Assembly: GCA_026545225.1 (NCBI GenBank) | Contig: CM048849.1 | Span: 28,530,336 to 28,594,335, forward strand | Direction of reading: 5' to 3' | From: Cornus controversa | Lineage: Eukaryota; Streptophyta; Magnoliopsida; Cornales; Cornaceae | Length of the DNA stretch: 64,000 bases | Shown here: one piece after another, positions 24,968-37,329 of the stretch | Layout of the letters: each line of letters opens with the position of its first letter | Position numbering within the stretch: position 1 is the first letter of the stretch | Translations under genes and position numbers: made by a program | Notes under the pieces: model-generated | Told to the model about the DNA's origin: nothing | The model's input: the letters and a program-made list of their open reading frames with translations, nothing else | Database searches by the model: none

Positions 24968-25264
24968 AAACCATATTGTGCTTACTTAACCTTTTTTTTC
25001 CCTGCAATTTCATATGTTGGTGTTTGTTTCATTGTTGTATCATTTTATAAGCTGCTTTCTCTTATTGATGCAGCAGCTAATTCATATATGAATTTCAATA
25101 CATATAAAAAAGGAGTGAAACCGGTTTTCCTTCAGGGAGCTCATACCGATTTGAAAAGTGTTGCACTCTATAAAACCATATTGTGATTACTTAACTTTTT
25201 TCCTGCAATTTCATATGTTGGTGTTTATTTCATTGTCGTAGCATTTTCTAAGCTGCTCTCTCCT
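24968..25264. repeat. Direct duplication downstream of the BSD gene
   Basis: Two copies of about 90 bp (24968-25062 and 25171-25264) share AAAACCATATTGTG, TACTTAAC, TGCAATTTCATATGTTGG and TAAGCTGCT. They diverge by scattered substitutions. The 110 bp between them is unrelated. Confidence -1.
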
Positions 25265-28200
25265 GAATTCCCTAATTTTTCCACCCACAGCGACATGTCG
25301 AGTGCTCAGTTTATACTAATAAGGTTTACAGATCTTAATAGCTAAGTAATGATCTGAAATAAACACATTGAAGTTATATGTTCCATGATAGGAATCCATT
25401 TGAGTCGGTGATTATGTTATTCATTGATTTGTAAATGTATGTTTTTTTTTTTCCCTTGCAATTTAAACTAATAATGGGCTGTTTGTCTCCCAGGGGAGTC
25501 TTCCATATCTGTATATGCATGTACAGTTGAACTTCAAAATTCTTTTCAGTGTGTAGAACTTTTAGTTCTTGTGCTTTTGAATCATCTCAATCAAAAAAAT
25601 ATAATGTAATGCTTGATCAAAATATGTTCCCATTTACCAACATCTTGTGAGTAGCCAAATCTGCTAGAGTTTGTTTCTGCTTCTCATGTATCAAAATTGA
25701 TCACTACATTTCACCTTCAACCATGAACCTACCTACCTTTAAAAACCTTAGAATTACATTTTCCCATTTACTTACTTGAATGAAGTATACTTACTTTTTC
25801 TACAAGAATAATGGCTGTTGTTGCTGTGTTAACAACTGTTTCTGCTTTAATTGGCAAGTGATCTCAGCATTGTTCCCTTGTTCAATCATCAACTATAAGA
25901 ATATAGAGAGATCTTAGATCAGTGTAAAGTGTTTTGGAGTAAGCATCACAATTTGTACAATAACTATACTATCAATCCTAGATCTATTTGGAATCATTGT
26001 GTGATTTTACCCATGATAAGATGAGCTTTTTGGGACCCCAATTTTAATCAGGAATTATTTTTCAAGATTTTGTTTAGATACTTGGTACATGAACTGTAGC
26101 TTTAAGGAAAAAGGAAAGTGGGACAGATAGACAGTCCATTGAATTGGGTTCGATCAAATTACTTTTAAGATTTTTTTTAGATACGTCGTCCATGAACTGT
26201 AAGGAAAAGGAAAGTGCGGTGGCACCATTCACTGGTAAAGTTGAGTGTCAACCAACTGTACAATTCACTAATAACATTTAATAATTTAAATTAAGATCAA
26301 ATGGTGTCTGGTTATTGAAAACAACACCAACGTTTGTCAATGACTATGTCCTACTTTAGTTAACCTATGATCGTCTAAAGTCAACTAATTTGAAAAGTAT
26401 TATTTTAATTTTAAGTAATTGAATGTTTATGCCCTCACAATAAATTCTTTCATGGAACTCACTATGTAGCCAAACACAATCTTCATCACCTATCATCATT
26501 CACAACCACAAACCCTAATTGAGAACCCACGGTACTTTTGAAGATTTTTCTATGAATTTCATGTTATGAGCTTTTCTTCCCCTCCTCTCTGCTTTATTTT
26601 CTTTCTCTTGAATTCTTTGCTTGCGTGCCATCTCTCTCTCTCTCTATGCTTTCTTTTGTGAAGAACTCGTAGACAAATGTATATATATACAATATAAACC
26701 TTAGGGGACTTGATGTGGGATCTGTGTATGATTGATAATCTGATTATGTGATTGCGAGTTAGATGATTTTGGGACTACAAGATGTTTTGAAACCCAAGTT
26801 GTAGATGGATGTAATATATGGTTAGATTGATGAATCTTGGGTCGATTTCAATGACTGAACCATGGAGTGGAAAATCAAGTTGTGCGAATAGGGAATGTTT
26901 CTGAAAATTCTTGAATCCAATTATTAGGCTAAGGGGCAAGGAGTTAAATGGTTTAAATTTGGAATTGGTGGAGTTTGGAGTAGTTGTACGATCGAACCGT
27001 GGCAGGAATCAATGGTAGTAGGTCAGTGAAAAAGGGATTTGAATGGGTCTTGTAAGTAATTTTGATCCTAAATTACTAATAGTTGCATGAGGAATAGATC
27101 GGTAGTTGTTTGTGTGTGAGTTTTAGATTAAATTGGTGGAGGTTTGGTCGTGTTTGGAGGTTAGAAGATGGACGAGTAGTGGTCGCAACAGAAATTTGCA
27201 TTCCTGGTTTACTGTTAAAGAAAGGTTGAAGATGATTCAGGTCTAGCAAAGCCCACATGTGCTGCCGGCTGTCGTGATGTGAGTTTGAGAAAAGAAGAAG
27301 ATGATGGGTTGGAGGGTCGTGGTGGGGTAAAAAGGTGGGCAGTGATGGTGTTGTCGGTGATGGTGGTTGGGGTGATTTCATATATATGTATGTATGTTGT
27401 TTCAGAGATACATGTATAGTGAGAGAGTATTAGATTTGATGAAGGAAAAAATAGACATTTCATATTTTTAGTCTAATATAAACCACCATTAACTCTCACA
27501 GGTGTGTCAGAGCCAATTTTGCGTGTCGAATCCATACTTCCTCATGTTTCAAAGGAGATGGTCGAGAATTCAAGTGTGGGGGCAAAAGTGAGTATGTTAG
27601 TTTCTTGTCAACGTAAAATAATAATAATAATAATAATAATAAATCACTCTCTAAAACTTAATCATGATTCTTTTTTGTGGCAGATAAAAAAATGACTACA
27701 AACTCAATATCACGAGTATCAAATATCAAATCATAATGAAGGTTTTGAATGAGTTTGAGCTATAGTTAGTGTAAACGCAACATTTTATCTCGTCTTTTAT
27801 TTTGAGCATAATTGTCCTAACTTTGTAAATTTCAACATGTGCGATCAAAGAGTTTTAAAGACTTCAAATTCACTCCAATTATGAAATGTCATCACTTCTC
27901 AACATTTCAAAGTCGTTATCATTGTTCAAATCGTGAAATCAATCCCAAATTGAGCCCCAATTAAGGTCATCAATGCAAGTGATTTAAAGTTTTATCAACA
28001 TGGAGAGATGATAATCTCCTAGTAGACTCACTCAAAGGGTTCAAAAACATCATTTCATCCCATGGTTCATTAATTGGGCTATTCGAAGACCATTCGATTG
28101 GCCCAATTTTTACAAATTGTATAAATTTTGATTTTGGACCCATACCAATTCTCGATTTCGCTTCAATCGTCATCATGCTGTCGTCAAATCCTCAAATTGA

Positions 28201-30291
28201 CACTTTCATATTGAAGTTTAAGTCATTTTACCTTTGATAATCCATGATAGTCATTCGATCAAGTTACTTTCACCGTCTAAAAATCATAAGACTTGTCCGA
28301 TCATGCTAGAAGATTCTAAAATGGTCAAAAAGCAACTCAAAATTGCGTTTTATCTTCCAAAACTCAAGATAAACATCAAGAAAATCTGTTCTTATTGCAA
28401 AACCTCAAACGAATCTGAAAAAGGCAAGGAAAACAAATTGATGCACCTTGAGGTGCGACATTCTTCAAATTACGACACCCTAAGGTGAGACAACCCAAAA
28501 AAAAAACGTACTTTAGCAATTGTCGACACCTCAAGGTGTGACAATTTTCAAAGCACTTCAAAAAGCCATTGTTTTGGCTAAGCATGCTCTCATTGATTCA
28601 ATTAGTCTATAAAGAACTCCCTCCAACTAAAGAATTCGGACTTGCACACTATTGAACTCCCTACTCCAAATTGATACGACCCTAAGCCTCTCTGCAATTT
28701 TTTGAGATCCCTCTCTCAAATCTAAGTCCTCTAAGTCATCAAACCAGCATTTTTTTCACTCCAAAATCAATCTTCAATCCTCCATTAAAGAGTTAGGAGG
28801 AAGATCAAGTCCTCTTTTACATTTTCTTTTCTTACTTTTTCTTTTATTTTTATTGCATATTTTTAGCCCATACATGAGTGTTAAATAAACCCCGCTTGTT
28901 TGATCCTCCATTGTAGGATTTAATGTTATGGTCTCAATGTCGTGACTCTTTTGAGGAGAAAAAGGTAGGTTGTTCCCTTCAGCCTAACCCTTTTTCAACT
29001 TTTGAACCTTTTAGGATTTTTGCCCTTAAAAATATTTCCATGTTAAATATGTCATGTTTAGATGAATCAGAATGTTAAAGAGTTCCTAATTTAAAGAAAT
29101 TCTATCAAATTTTCGATAAAATTGGTTTAGACTTAATCATAGATTAAAAGAATCATTTTAATGGATTTAGATAGAATTTTCAGCATGTTTTAACTAGATT
29201 TAATCACTAGTCATATGTGTTTTTATGCTCCATGCATTAGTCATAGTCTTAGGAAATTGTCGTTATTTTGTCGAAATTGTAAAAAAAACTCAAAATTAGC
29301 TGATTTTTTCATAATATAAATCATGTTCTTTAAATGGATTTCCATTGTATTTTTTAGAAAATTATCACCTCCGCAATTTAATTTTTACATTCCCTTGAAA
29401 GCCCCACAACTTGGTTTAAAATTGAAACTTTGTTGAGATTTCAGTATAATCTGTCAATAATACCAAAACTGTAGTTTGTTTAGATTTTTATAATTGTTAC
29501 CAATAGGCAATAATTGACCCTAGATCAAACAATGGAACTTTTTCGGTTTAGCTTGTTTTAACAAAAATTATTTTAAATAGACTTTTGTTAAACACTTAGT
29601 GAACTTATATATTTAACAAATGGGAATGAGAATGTTCTATCTATTGTGCACTTAAATGATTTAGTGGATACAACAAAGATAAGTGTTCGTGTAAGTGTAA
29701 TATATCATGCTTATAATATGTGAAAATGTTGATTGCGCATTTTATCAAACACATGATATACAAATTGATTGACAAAAAGATAATCAAATAAATACTATCA
29801 ATTAACAATTTAATCAATTCCACAACCCTAGCAATATACTCCAAGCATTCATCCTCATTTGAATTAAAACATATAAACTTATATCATTCATATATAAAGT
29901 ATATGGAATTTAAACAAATGAAATATTATCAAATAAATGATTTAAGGATAGAGAAATGCAAACCAAGTGACACTATAATTTTTACATGGTTTGGCCCCTC
30001 TTGCCTATGTCCATGTATCAAGAGCACCTCTTGAGATTTTCACTCTTGAGGTTTCCACTATAGAGCTTCCCTAAAAGGTGGAAAGCAAACTGTACAATTG
30101 CCAAGTGAACCATTTGGGCTTCTTTGCTCCGTGAATACCTCATCGAGACTTCATTACCAAGCTCATGACTTGGACTTCCTTGCTTAATGAAAGCCTCACG
30201 AAGACTTCTTTGCCAAGCTCATGACTTGGGTATTTTTGCCAAGTGCACCACTTGGTCTTCCTCTCAAATAGGATGAATAAGAGTTTAGGTA

Positions 30292-30380
30292 CAATAGAGA
30301 ATATCCCTCAATGGATAGATACACAAATGATAGCTCAATAGAGAATATCCCTCAATGGATGGATACACAAATTATAGCTC
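30292..30380. repeat. 44-bp tandem duplication
   Basis: Two adjacent units, each with CAATAGAGAATATCCCTCAA and then GATACACAAAT, at 30292 and 30336. They lie inside LTR-like sequence of unclear limits. Confidence -1.
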
Positions 30381-31986
30381 ACATACCTAAAGTTAGTAAT
30401 GAAACACTCAATTAAAAGCTCTTCACTAGGATTTTGCCACTATGAATGATATGCAAGTGTTTGGCTCAATAGTGGTGACTACCAATAGATGAATCATATG
30501 AAGATTTAATCTCTCAGGTAATATCTACCAACAATATATTATCATGGAAGGTTATGGTAGTCTCTCTCACTTGTATAGTGGATATACAAGGTATATTTAT
30601 AGTCCAAGAACGCATTCTAGCCATTTGGAAGTGGTTGGGAAACATTAAATGTGGAAACAAGTCGTTGGGCATAAAATCCAACAGTATCGATCGTCTGATG
30701 AATTCATCGGCCGACTGATGACACTATTTCGGCAGGTTGAAGCTATCCCCTATTTTGCACACCCTTTTGGAATCAATTCCAGTTTCTACTAGCCGGCTGA
30801 TAGGTTCCATCAAGCGATCGATAGTCCTCTACCAGATGGCTGATGGGATCCATCAGGCGACCGAAAGTTCCCAGGTCAAAACTGTTCTCAGACTCAGGCA
30901 TTTTTGAGGGAATCTGCACAATGCATCAATACACTACACACTGCTTACTTATTTACATTAAAAACTCGATTTACTTTAAGTTATTCAATGAAATAAGTAA
31001 AGTAGTCCCCATTTGGATTCAATAAAAATAGTTTTAAAAATCAAATTCCAAGTGAATCAAAATCTGATTTTTCAGTTTTAGTACAAAACGGATTTTCACA
31101 GCTTTGAGAAAAAAATTAATCTTGCAATGTGAATAATCAAATCAAGTCATTTGGGGCTGAAAAAATTCACATGATCATGATAAATCATAAGGTACAATTA
31201 TTGAGACTTTTTATGTCAAGATTCATTAAAAAACTCATATTTACATTTTTGCCTCTAAAATCCAACACTAGTCAAATTTATGTGTTAAGTCTTTGAAACA
31301 ACAACTATGTATGACAAAGCTTATGATAGTTTGAACTAACTTAACCATAGTAAAGGTCTCATGATATTATAAATGAAGTTCATGACTTATTACTTATAAT
31401 TTAATGACTTATGGATGATATAAATGATATGCATATTCCTATAGCTCAATAAGTTAAGACACGAGCTTTCAAATGAAGTTACTTCAAATATAACTTTACA
31501 TTAAATACTATCACTCACCTAATATTAGTCTACCTAAATCTCTTTAAGCTCTTAGGTTCTTTCATCATGTGGGTTGAATTTTCTTCAACTTTGCCATTGA
31601 TCTTGATTATTGATCTTTGAATTCTATGATCACGTGACTTCATATATCTTCTTGTAATTCCTTTAAAGTCCAATGCCTTTAAGATACTTGAGCCAATTTG
31701 ATGTCTTGTAAACTGCACACTCAAGTAAACTTATTAATTTTATACTACAATAGGTTGTTATCATCAAATCACCCAAATAACCTTGGGTTGAAACCTTGAG
31801 GTCAACAATAATGATATTATTTTAATCAAAATTTTGACATTTTTTCAAGTTAAAATCATTTTGAAAAATATGTTTATATATCTATGAGTCAAATATTGAC
31901 AAACACATGACTTCTTAAATTGTCCACATGGCTAGTTGAAAAGTAAAACAAACGTTGTCCATGTGGCCGCCTACATGGCTGATGTG

Positions 31987-32803
31987 CTAGAAAGCACGAA
32001 CACTTCATCTAGAGGTGTCGTGGCACTGCCGGACACTCGGAGATTTCCTGGACACGTGTCGAAAACTCCTTAAAAGTGTCTTGAAATTATTATTTTTTGA
32101 CACAGCGAGAACACGGATAGGACACACAGGGGACACGGCTGAGTATATTTTGTAATTTTTAAAAGTGCAAAAAAACCTTGAACTTTTTCAAAGTTGTAAA
32201 AAAGACCTCCTGAACTATTTTTTTGAGCATTTCAGTCCCTCATCTTCTAAAAGTTGATAACTATTTTTTTGAGCATTTCAGTCCCTCATATTCTAAAAGT
32301 TGATAACTTGAATCCCTGAAAGAACTATAATAACATATATACCTTTAATATGACCATTATACTCTTTTCTCTACAAATATAGTGTTTTCTAAATAAAAAT
32401 TCAAAAAAATAAAAAAATAGATAAAATTCCTAAATAATAAGTTTAGAAACAAAAATAAAGAAAAGACCAATAGAAATTTATTTAACATAAAGCCACGTCG
32501 TGTTGTTTGGTATTTTTTTATTTAAATTTATTTGTTTGTTATTAAGAAAATGAGTAATGTGTAAGGTTCTAGTAGGGGTTTGAACCCAATGACATCAATC
32601 CTTGTTGGAAATACGTTAATTATTTGATAATGAATTTAAGTATTTGTGTAATTTAGTCTTTTTATATTGTTAGATTGATGGTATTGTGAATATTGGTTAA
32701 CTTATTGAATATATATTAATATATTATATTATTATTTTATAGTTGTATCACCGTCGTATTCGTGTCCTTTTTTTTTTTTTTTTGAATTTGTCATGGCTTC
32801 CTA
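31987..32803. mobile_element. Mutator-like non-autonomous element, copy 2
   Basis: Same family as 19280-19984: it starts CTAGAAAGCACGAACACTTC, has GGACACTCGG and GACACGTGTCG words, and shares the core TTTTGTAATTTTTAAAAGTG. It is flanked by its own 9-bp repeat GCTGATGTG (31978-31986 and 32804-32812). It differs from copy 1 by an internal tandem duplication near 32217-32300 and many substitutions. No coding capacity. Confidence -1.
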
Positions 32804-32814
32804 GCTGATGTGAT

Positions 32815-33070
32815 ATTAAACCTCAAGGATAAGGCTCTCGAGTCCAAAGATAACCCTAGCGTTGCGACAGGTCAATAAATCTCAAGAACAACATCTTCAA
32901 GTCCACAGAAAATCCTGACGTCACTACAAGTCACTAAACCTCGAGGACAACGTCCCCGATAGGTCACTAAACATCGAGAACAACGTCCTCAAGTCTAGAG
33001 AAAACACTAACATCACGACATTGTCAAACCTTGAGGGAGGCCGCTCCATCGAGACCAATAAAGGCCCTAA
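32815..33070. repeat. Degenerate tandem repeat of about 59 bp
   Basis: About four diverged units share AAACCTCGAGGACAACGTCC, CAAGTC.A.AGAAAA and CACGACA.GTCA, at about 32818, 32877, 32936 and 32969. The array begins immediately after the Mutator-like copy 2. Confidence -1.
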
Positions 33071-34058
33071 TAGTACGCCACGATGTCGAGGAAATGAGCA
33101 AACCAACACATGGCATCTCGCAATCTCAAGTCAAGAGCAATAAATACGAAGTGAGAGGAAGGTAGGGCTCCCTTGCCTCGCGTGCTTACTACTGCTTTAG
33201 AACACTTAGAAAGATTTTGAATTGGTAGATAAAAATTTAGAAAATGCCCAAAACACACAAATGAGCCTAGCCAAGGGGATGGTGAGGTGACAAAAACTTT
33301 TACGATATTGCCACTGTTAATTAGCCTAACGCAGCTTAGGATCATTAATGCCGCTAACCTCTACCACTGTTATAGCCTAACACATTTATTGCCCACAGGA
33401 GTTTAATACGCCACGTCACACTAAGGCATGGCTAAAAAGAAAATTTTGACTTCTTAGGTATCTAAGAGAATCAATGACTCTAAGTACCATGTAAGACTCT
33501 CTTGGTCGTGGACCTATGAGTATTACCCAATTCTTTAGGCATGTCTTTGACATCATGTTTAGAATTTTTAAGCTTGTTTGGGTTCAAAAAACCCATTGCC
33601 ATTTTGTTCTTTTAAGTTTGACGAGTTTTAAAATGCTGGCTATGGTCTAATCATACTTTTAATGCATTTGACATTTAGAAAATCTTTAAATAGGTCAGGT
33701 CATGCTGTTAGCTATGCTGTCTTAGTCATATCACATATGCATTGTACCTAATGGACACCACAAAGGTTAATAACTAAAATCTAGTAGGTCTAACTTATTT
33801 CTATAAGAATAAAATAACTAAGAATCTCACAAAGTTGTACATATACTTCAACCACACTCAAATCTAAATATCGTGTGATACATAAAAATATGAAGTGTCT
33901 GTCTGCACCTTCCTCATTGAATATCATTGCATTACTATATCAATCAATACGCTGAAGAAACCTGCATTCTATGTTAATTAAGTTTCTCCACCTGCATTCT
34001 ATCTCTTCAGTTTCAACCACAAGAAACCTGTGGGGCAGGGGGCTCACAAGTGCTTCAA

Positions 34059-34103
<45 letters not shown>

Positions 34104-34205
34104 ATTCCTAATAATCTGATACCTAAATATATACTCCATCCACAAATTAGGTCATAAACCAATCACAAGTTCTAATAGTTGTCTTGTGCTTTGTGTTAAT
34201 GCAGA
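33071..34205. other. Intergenic, no feature recognised
   Basis: No coding frame with family resemblance. A (TA)n microsatellite lies at about 34062-34100. It ends at the 3' flank of the minus-strand Lifeguard gene. Confidence -1.
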
Positions 34206-34225
34206 ATCCCGGTCAAATAGTAGTT

Positions 34226-34231
34226 TATTTA
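34226..34231 (-). terminator. Candidate AATAAA polyadenylation signal
   Basis: Read on the minus strand, AATAAA occurs near 34231-34226, about 300 bp downstream of the stop of the Lifeguard gene. It is a plausible poly(A) signal, but not the only AT-rich candidate. Confidence -1.
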
Positions 34232-34527
34232 TTGAAATGCTCCAGCAATTATGATAGCAAAGCCACATGTAACAACATGTAAACAAGGTGAAAAAGAAAA
34301 TTCATACAAAATTAACATAGGTAAGCAGCCGCTAGTATGCGAATGAAATCCAACACTTGGGTTCATTATATGTGCAAGACTTAAAATCACAAACTGCCTC
34401 AGCAGTAATATACGAGTGCAAACAGAGATCCATTCTATATCCACAGAGGTGTTTAGTTACGGAAAACGTTAAATCGACCATATGATAGTTTCAGGCAAAC
34501 CGCATGTAGGTAAAGTGCACCATACAA

Positions 34528-37078
34528 CTAATTGTCTGCCTGTCTGAGCACTCGCAGAATGGAAAGGAACAGGTTCAGAAGATCCAGATAGAGAGTGACT
34601 GACGCCCAAATGTACTCATCATATGTGAATCGCTTGATCAGGTTATCTGTGTCATAAACGATGTACCCTGAGAAAACTATGGCACTGATTCCGCCATAAA
34701 TAGCAACAGATGTAGACCCAAGAGGGAAGAACATCTGCATAATATTACAACATTCAGTAGGTTAGATGCATGTCATTTGAAATTTGGATAGCAATAAAGA
34801 AATTTATTTTGCAAGGGGGGATTTTAACCTGTATAAAACCAGTTAAGAGGAGGACAATAAGGCTGGTGAACAAAATTGGGCCAAGATAGCTGAAGTCCTT
34901 GCCCCTCTTAGAAGCCCAGAAAGTGTAGGCAGTAAGGGATGAAGCCACGGCTGATGTTAAAATTAAGGCTTCAAGCACAATTCTTCCTGCAAACTCCCAA
35001 TGCAAAAAGAAATCAAACAGTAGTCATAGAAAATCATAAAATAAGGGTTCTAGAAAATCATAAAATAAGGGAGCACTCATCATGCAGAAAACAAGTCACC
35101 CATCTTGAGCAATGAGGAAAAGACTACCAACCATCAGTATGGGCACAGCTTACGCCAACAGTGAGACTCAGACATACAGTAAACAGTCCAAGGATAAGCA
35201 AGTTCAGTGGATGCTTTTGCTGATACACATACATGGGCCACAACACTGCATAAAATTCAGGTTCATTAGTAAAGCATGACTAATATGTAACTATCTAATA
35301 ACCATCCACAAAAATTCAAAGAAATGAATCAAACAGAACCCTGTGACCGAATGGCTAATACTGATAGAAACATTGCATATATAATGCCCATGCATTTGTT
35401 TGGGCATATTTTAATGCTAAATTACTGAGGATGGTCTATTTTAATGCTTGGACACATTGATTTCCATTATTTCTCTCTTTCATCCCTCCAAGACATAGTT
35501 TCATTTTATTTTTTGGTAGCAATATTGACGCCAATACCCTATATCTACATCAATATGGGTAAGTTTTTCAGTGGTTATTATACATTTTCTTTCCCAGGCA
35601 CTGGATATATTTTACATATATTCCCATTCCTTTCAACATATATCAAGTCTAAAAGCCCATCCATAAAACAAAATTCAATATGACGTATAAGTATACAAGT
35701 ACAGGACAAGAGAAAGCAAGAATGAACTTTAAACAGATTTAAACAAAAAAATTGGCGTACTTCAAATTAAAAAAAAAAAAATAGAAATACCCTGTTTTCT
35801 GTTATTGCTAATACTATCAAAATTATTTACTCACTGTTATTAAAGGTAACAAGGTAAATCGGATCTAAGGTGAAAGATTAAGATAACGGTACTTTTTTTA
35901 CAGTTCTACTGCCAGTGAGAAGAAACTGCTTGATACTAAAGCAACCCAAATTAATCTTCTTTTTAATCAATGACTTTTACAACACCCATTTGACAAATAA
36001 ATTCCTTGTCCTAAGATATAGTAGTTACTTTCATGATGAAGTTGATATTCCATCCATGGGTTTCACCAACTTTAACAGAGTTATGTCCTTGATTTATGAC
36101 TTACTATTACTAAACATGCATTAATCAAGAAAATAAGATCAAGAACGAGTTCTACTATCAGTTGTATTTCTTAGAAATGAGAATCTTCATGCCTGACTGT
36201 TTGTTACTATTTAAATTTTACTAGGGATGTTAAATAAATAGATGTTAGAAACATACAAACTTTTTATTGCAGCAATGCAGCGGAGGGTGGGTGCAGTGGA
36301 GGGTCTAATTATTGATGTTGACATTCACCAACCGACACTCCACAAGTTTAAAAAAATAAAATACACAAACACACAAACAAAGAACTTTCATATTTTCATA
36401 TTTTCTTACAGAAGTATGTGTGAACCATTTAATAAAGCCAAGAGAGGTAGGAAATGATATATTTTCTGATGTGTGTGTGTGTATAAGAAAAAAATAAAGT
36501 ATATATACATATGAATAAATCTTTAAGATTTTATTATCTAGCAATTCGGAGCAGAAACTCAACCAAGGACAACACAAAAATTATAAATAAATAATAATAA
36601 TAATAATAATAATCATCAAAACCCAAAGGATCGCATCTTAAACATAAATCAAGGCCAAACCCTAATTGAAATTCAAGAAAATCTTCACAATCCTCAAGAA
36701 AATGATCGATCAAACAGAATTAAGTAGATCATCAATAGAATATAGACAAAGACTGAAAGAAAATCAATCATACACAAATATATATAAAGAAATTTGAATA
36801 TCAAAATGTATAATTGTTGAGATCTAGGACTTACAGATAATGGGTAAGAACGCGAAGAAGAGCAAAAGGCCAGGGTTTCCTCTGAGGAGCTCGTTGACAG
36901 GAGAGTAGAGAACGGTGACGGAGGAGACGATGGTGGTGAGGAGGATCTGGGCGGAGAGTATGCCGTAGACCTTGCGTATGAAACCCCATCGCAACTGGTT
37001 CTCTCCATAGCCAATTCCTGGGTACAGAGTCCCCTCCTCTATGTCCCCCTTGGTGCTCACGCTGGTGAACCCGTACAT
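34528..37078 (-). CDS. BAX inhibitor-1 / Lifeguard family protein, 4 exons
   Basis: Minus-strand exons 37078-36835, 35245-35132, 34986-34829 and 34734-34528 total 723 nt (240 aa), matching plant Lifeguard (LFG) proteins. All introns are GT-AG. Seen: N-terminus MYGFTSVSTKGDIEEG; GENQLRWGFIRKVYGILSAQ before the first membrane segment (about 40-58); further hydrophobic segments at about 70-90 and onward (seven expected); YIVYDTDNLIKRF with Asp200 and Asp202; C-terminal LYLDLLNLFLSILRVL with Asp223. In this fold, aspartates in the last segments form the pH/calcium-sensing pair. Known: ER/Golgi/vacuolar membrane proteins that leak calcium and restrain stress-induced cell death. The start gives the family N-terminus. 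Intron 1 (1.6 kb) holds an (ATA)n run at 36588-36612. Family secure; which LFG member is not determined. Confidence -1.
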
Positions 37079-37162
37079 CTTCTCTCTCTCTAAAATTCTT
37101 CTCTTTCTCTCTCTATCTCTATATCTATATGGTTCTCCTAGTTCTATAGTATATATCGCTGC

Positions 37163-37169
37163 TTTTATA
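37163..37169 (-). promoter_or_regulatory. TATA box of the Lifeguard gene
   Basis: TATAAAA on the minus strand lies 85-91 bp upstream of the ATG at 37078. It is followed by a GA-rich (minus strand) leader at 37125-37081. The position fits transcription starting near 37135. Confidence -1.
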
Positions 37170-37220
37170 TTCGACGACGCGTGAAGGAAGGAGACTTTTA
37201 CTTATTCAAGGAGAGGAGAC

Positions 37221-37314
37221 AAATTACCTTGAAATTTCATTTCGGATATTCCCGCTTGCCGAATAATAAATTACCTTCAAATTTCATTTCGGATATTCCC
37301 ACTTGCCGAATAAT
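37221..37314. repeat. 47-bp tandem duplication in the Lifeguard promoter
   Basis: Two units (37221-37267, 37268-37314) with AAATTACCTT(G/C)AAATTTC, TTCGGATATTCCC and CTTGCCGAATAAT. They differ at two visible positions. They sit 143-236 bp upstream of the start codon, directly upstream of the TATA box. Confidence -1.
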
Positions 37315-37329
37315 GCTTATATAATTATA

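Larger units (their letters stand above)
24540..31977. other. Intergenic region without a supported gene
   Basis: No frame here shows family resemblance. Contents: a direct duplication (24968-25062 and 25171-25264), a smaller one near 26050-26130 and 26165-26215, an (ATA)n run at 27617-27643, a 44-bp tandem repeat at 30292-30380, and LTR-like sequence at 29.9-31.0 kb. The LTR-like part has repeated near-palindromes such as CTGATGGGATCCATCAG at 30839-30855. The last part may be a degraded LTR, but its ends were not found. Confidence -1.

Noticed and set aside
27076..27381. 101-codon minus-strand frame rich in Pro and His
   Set aside because: Low-complexity composition, no known domain, no splice or promoter support.
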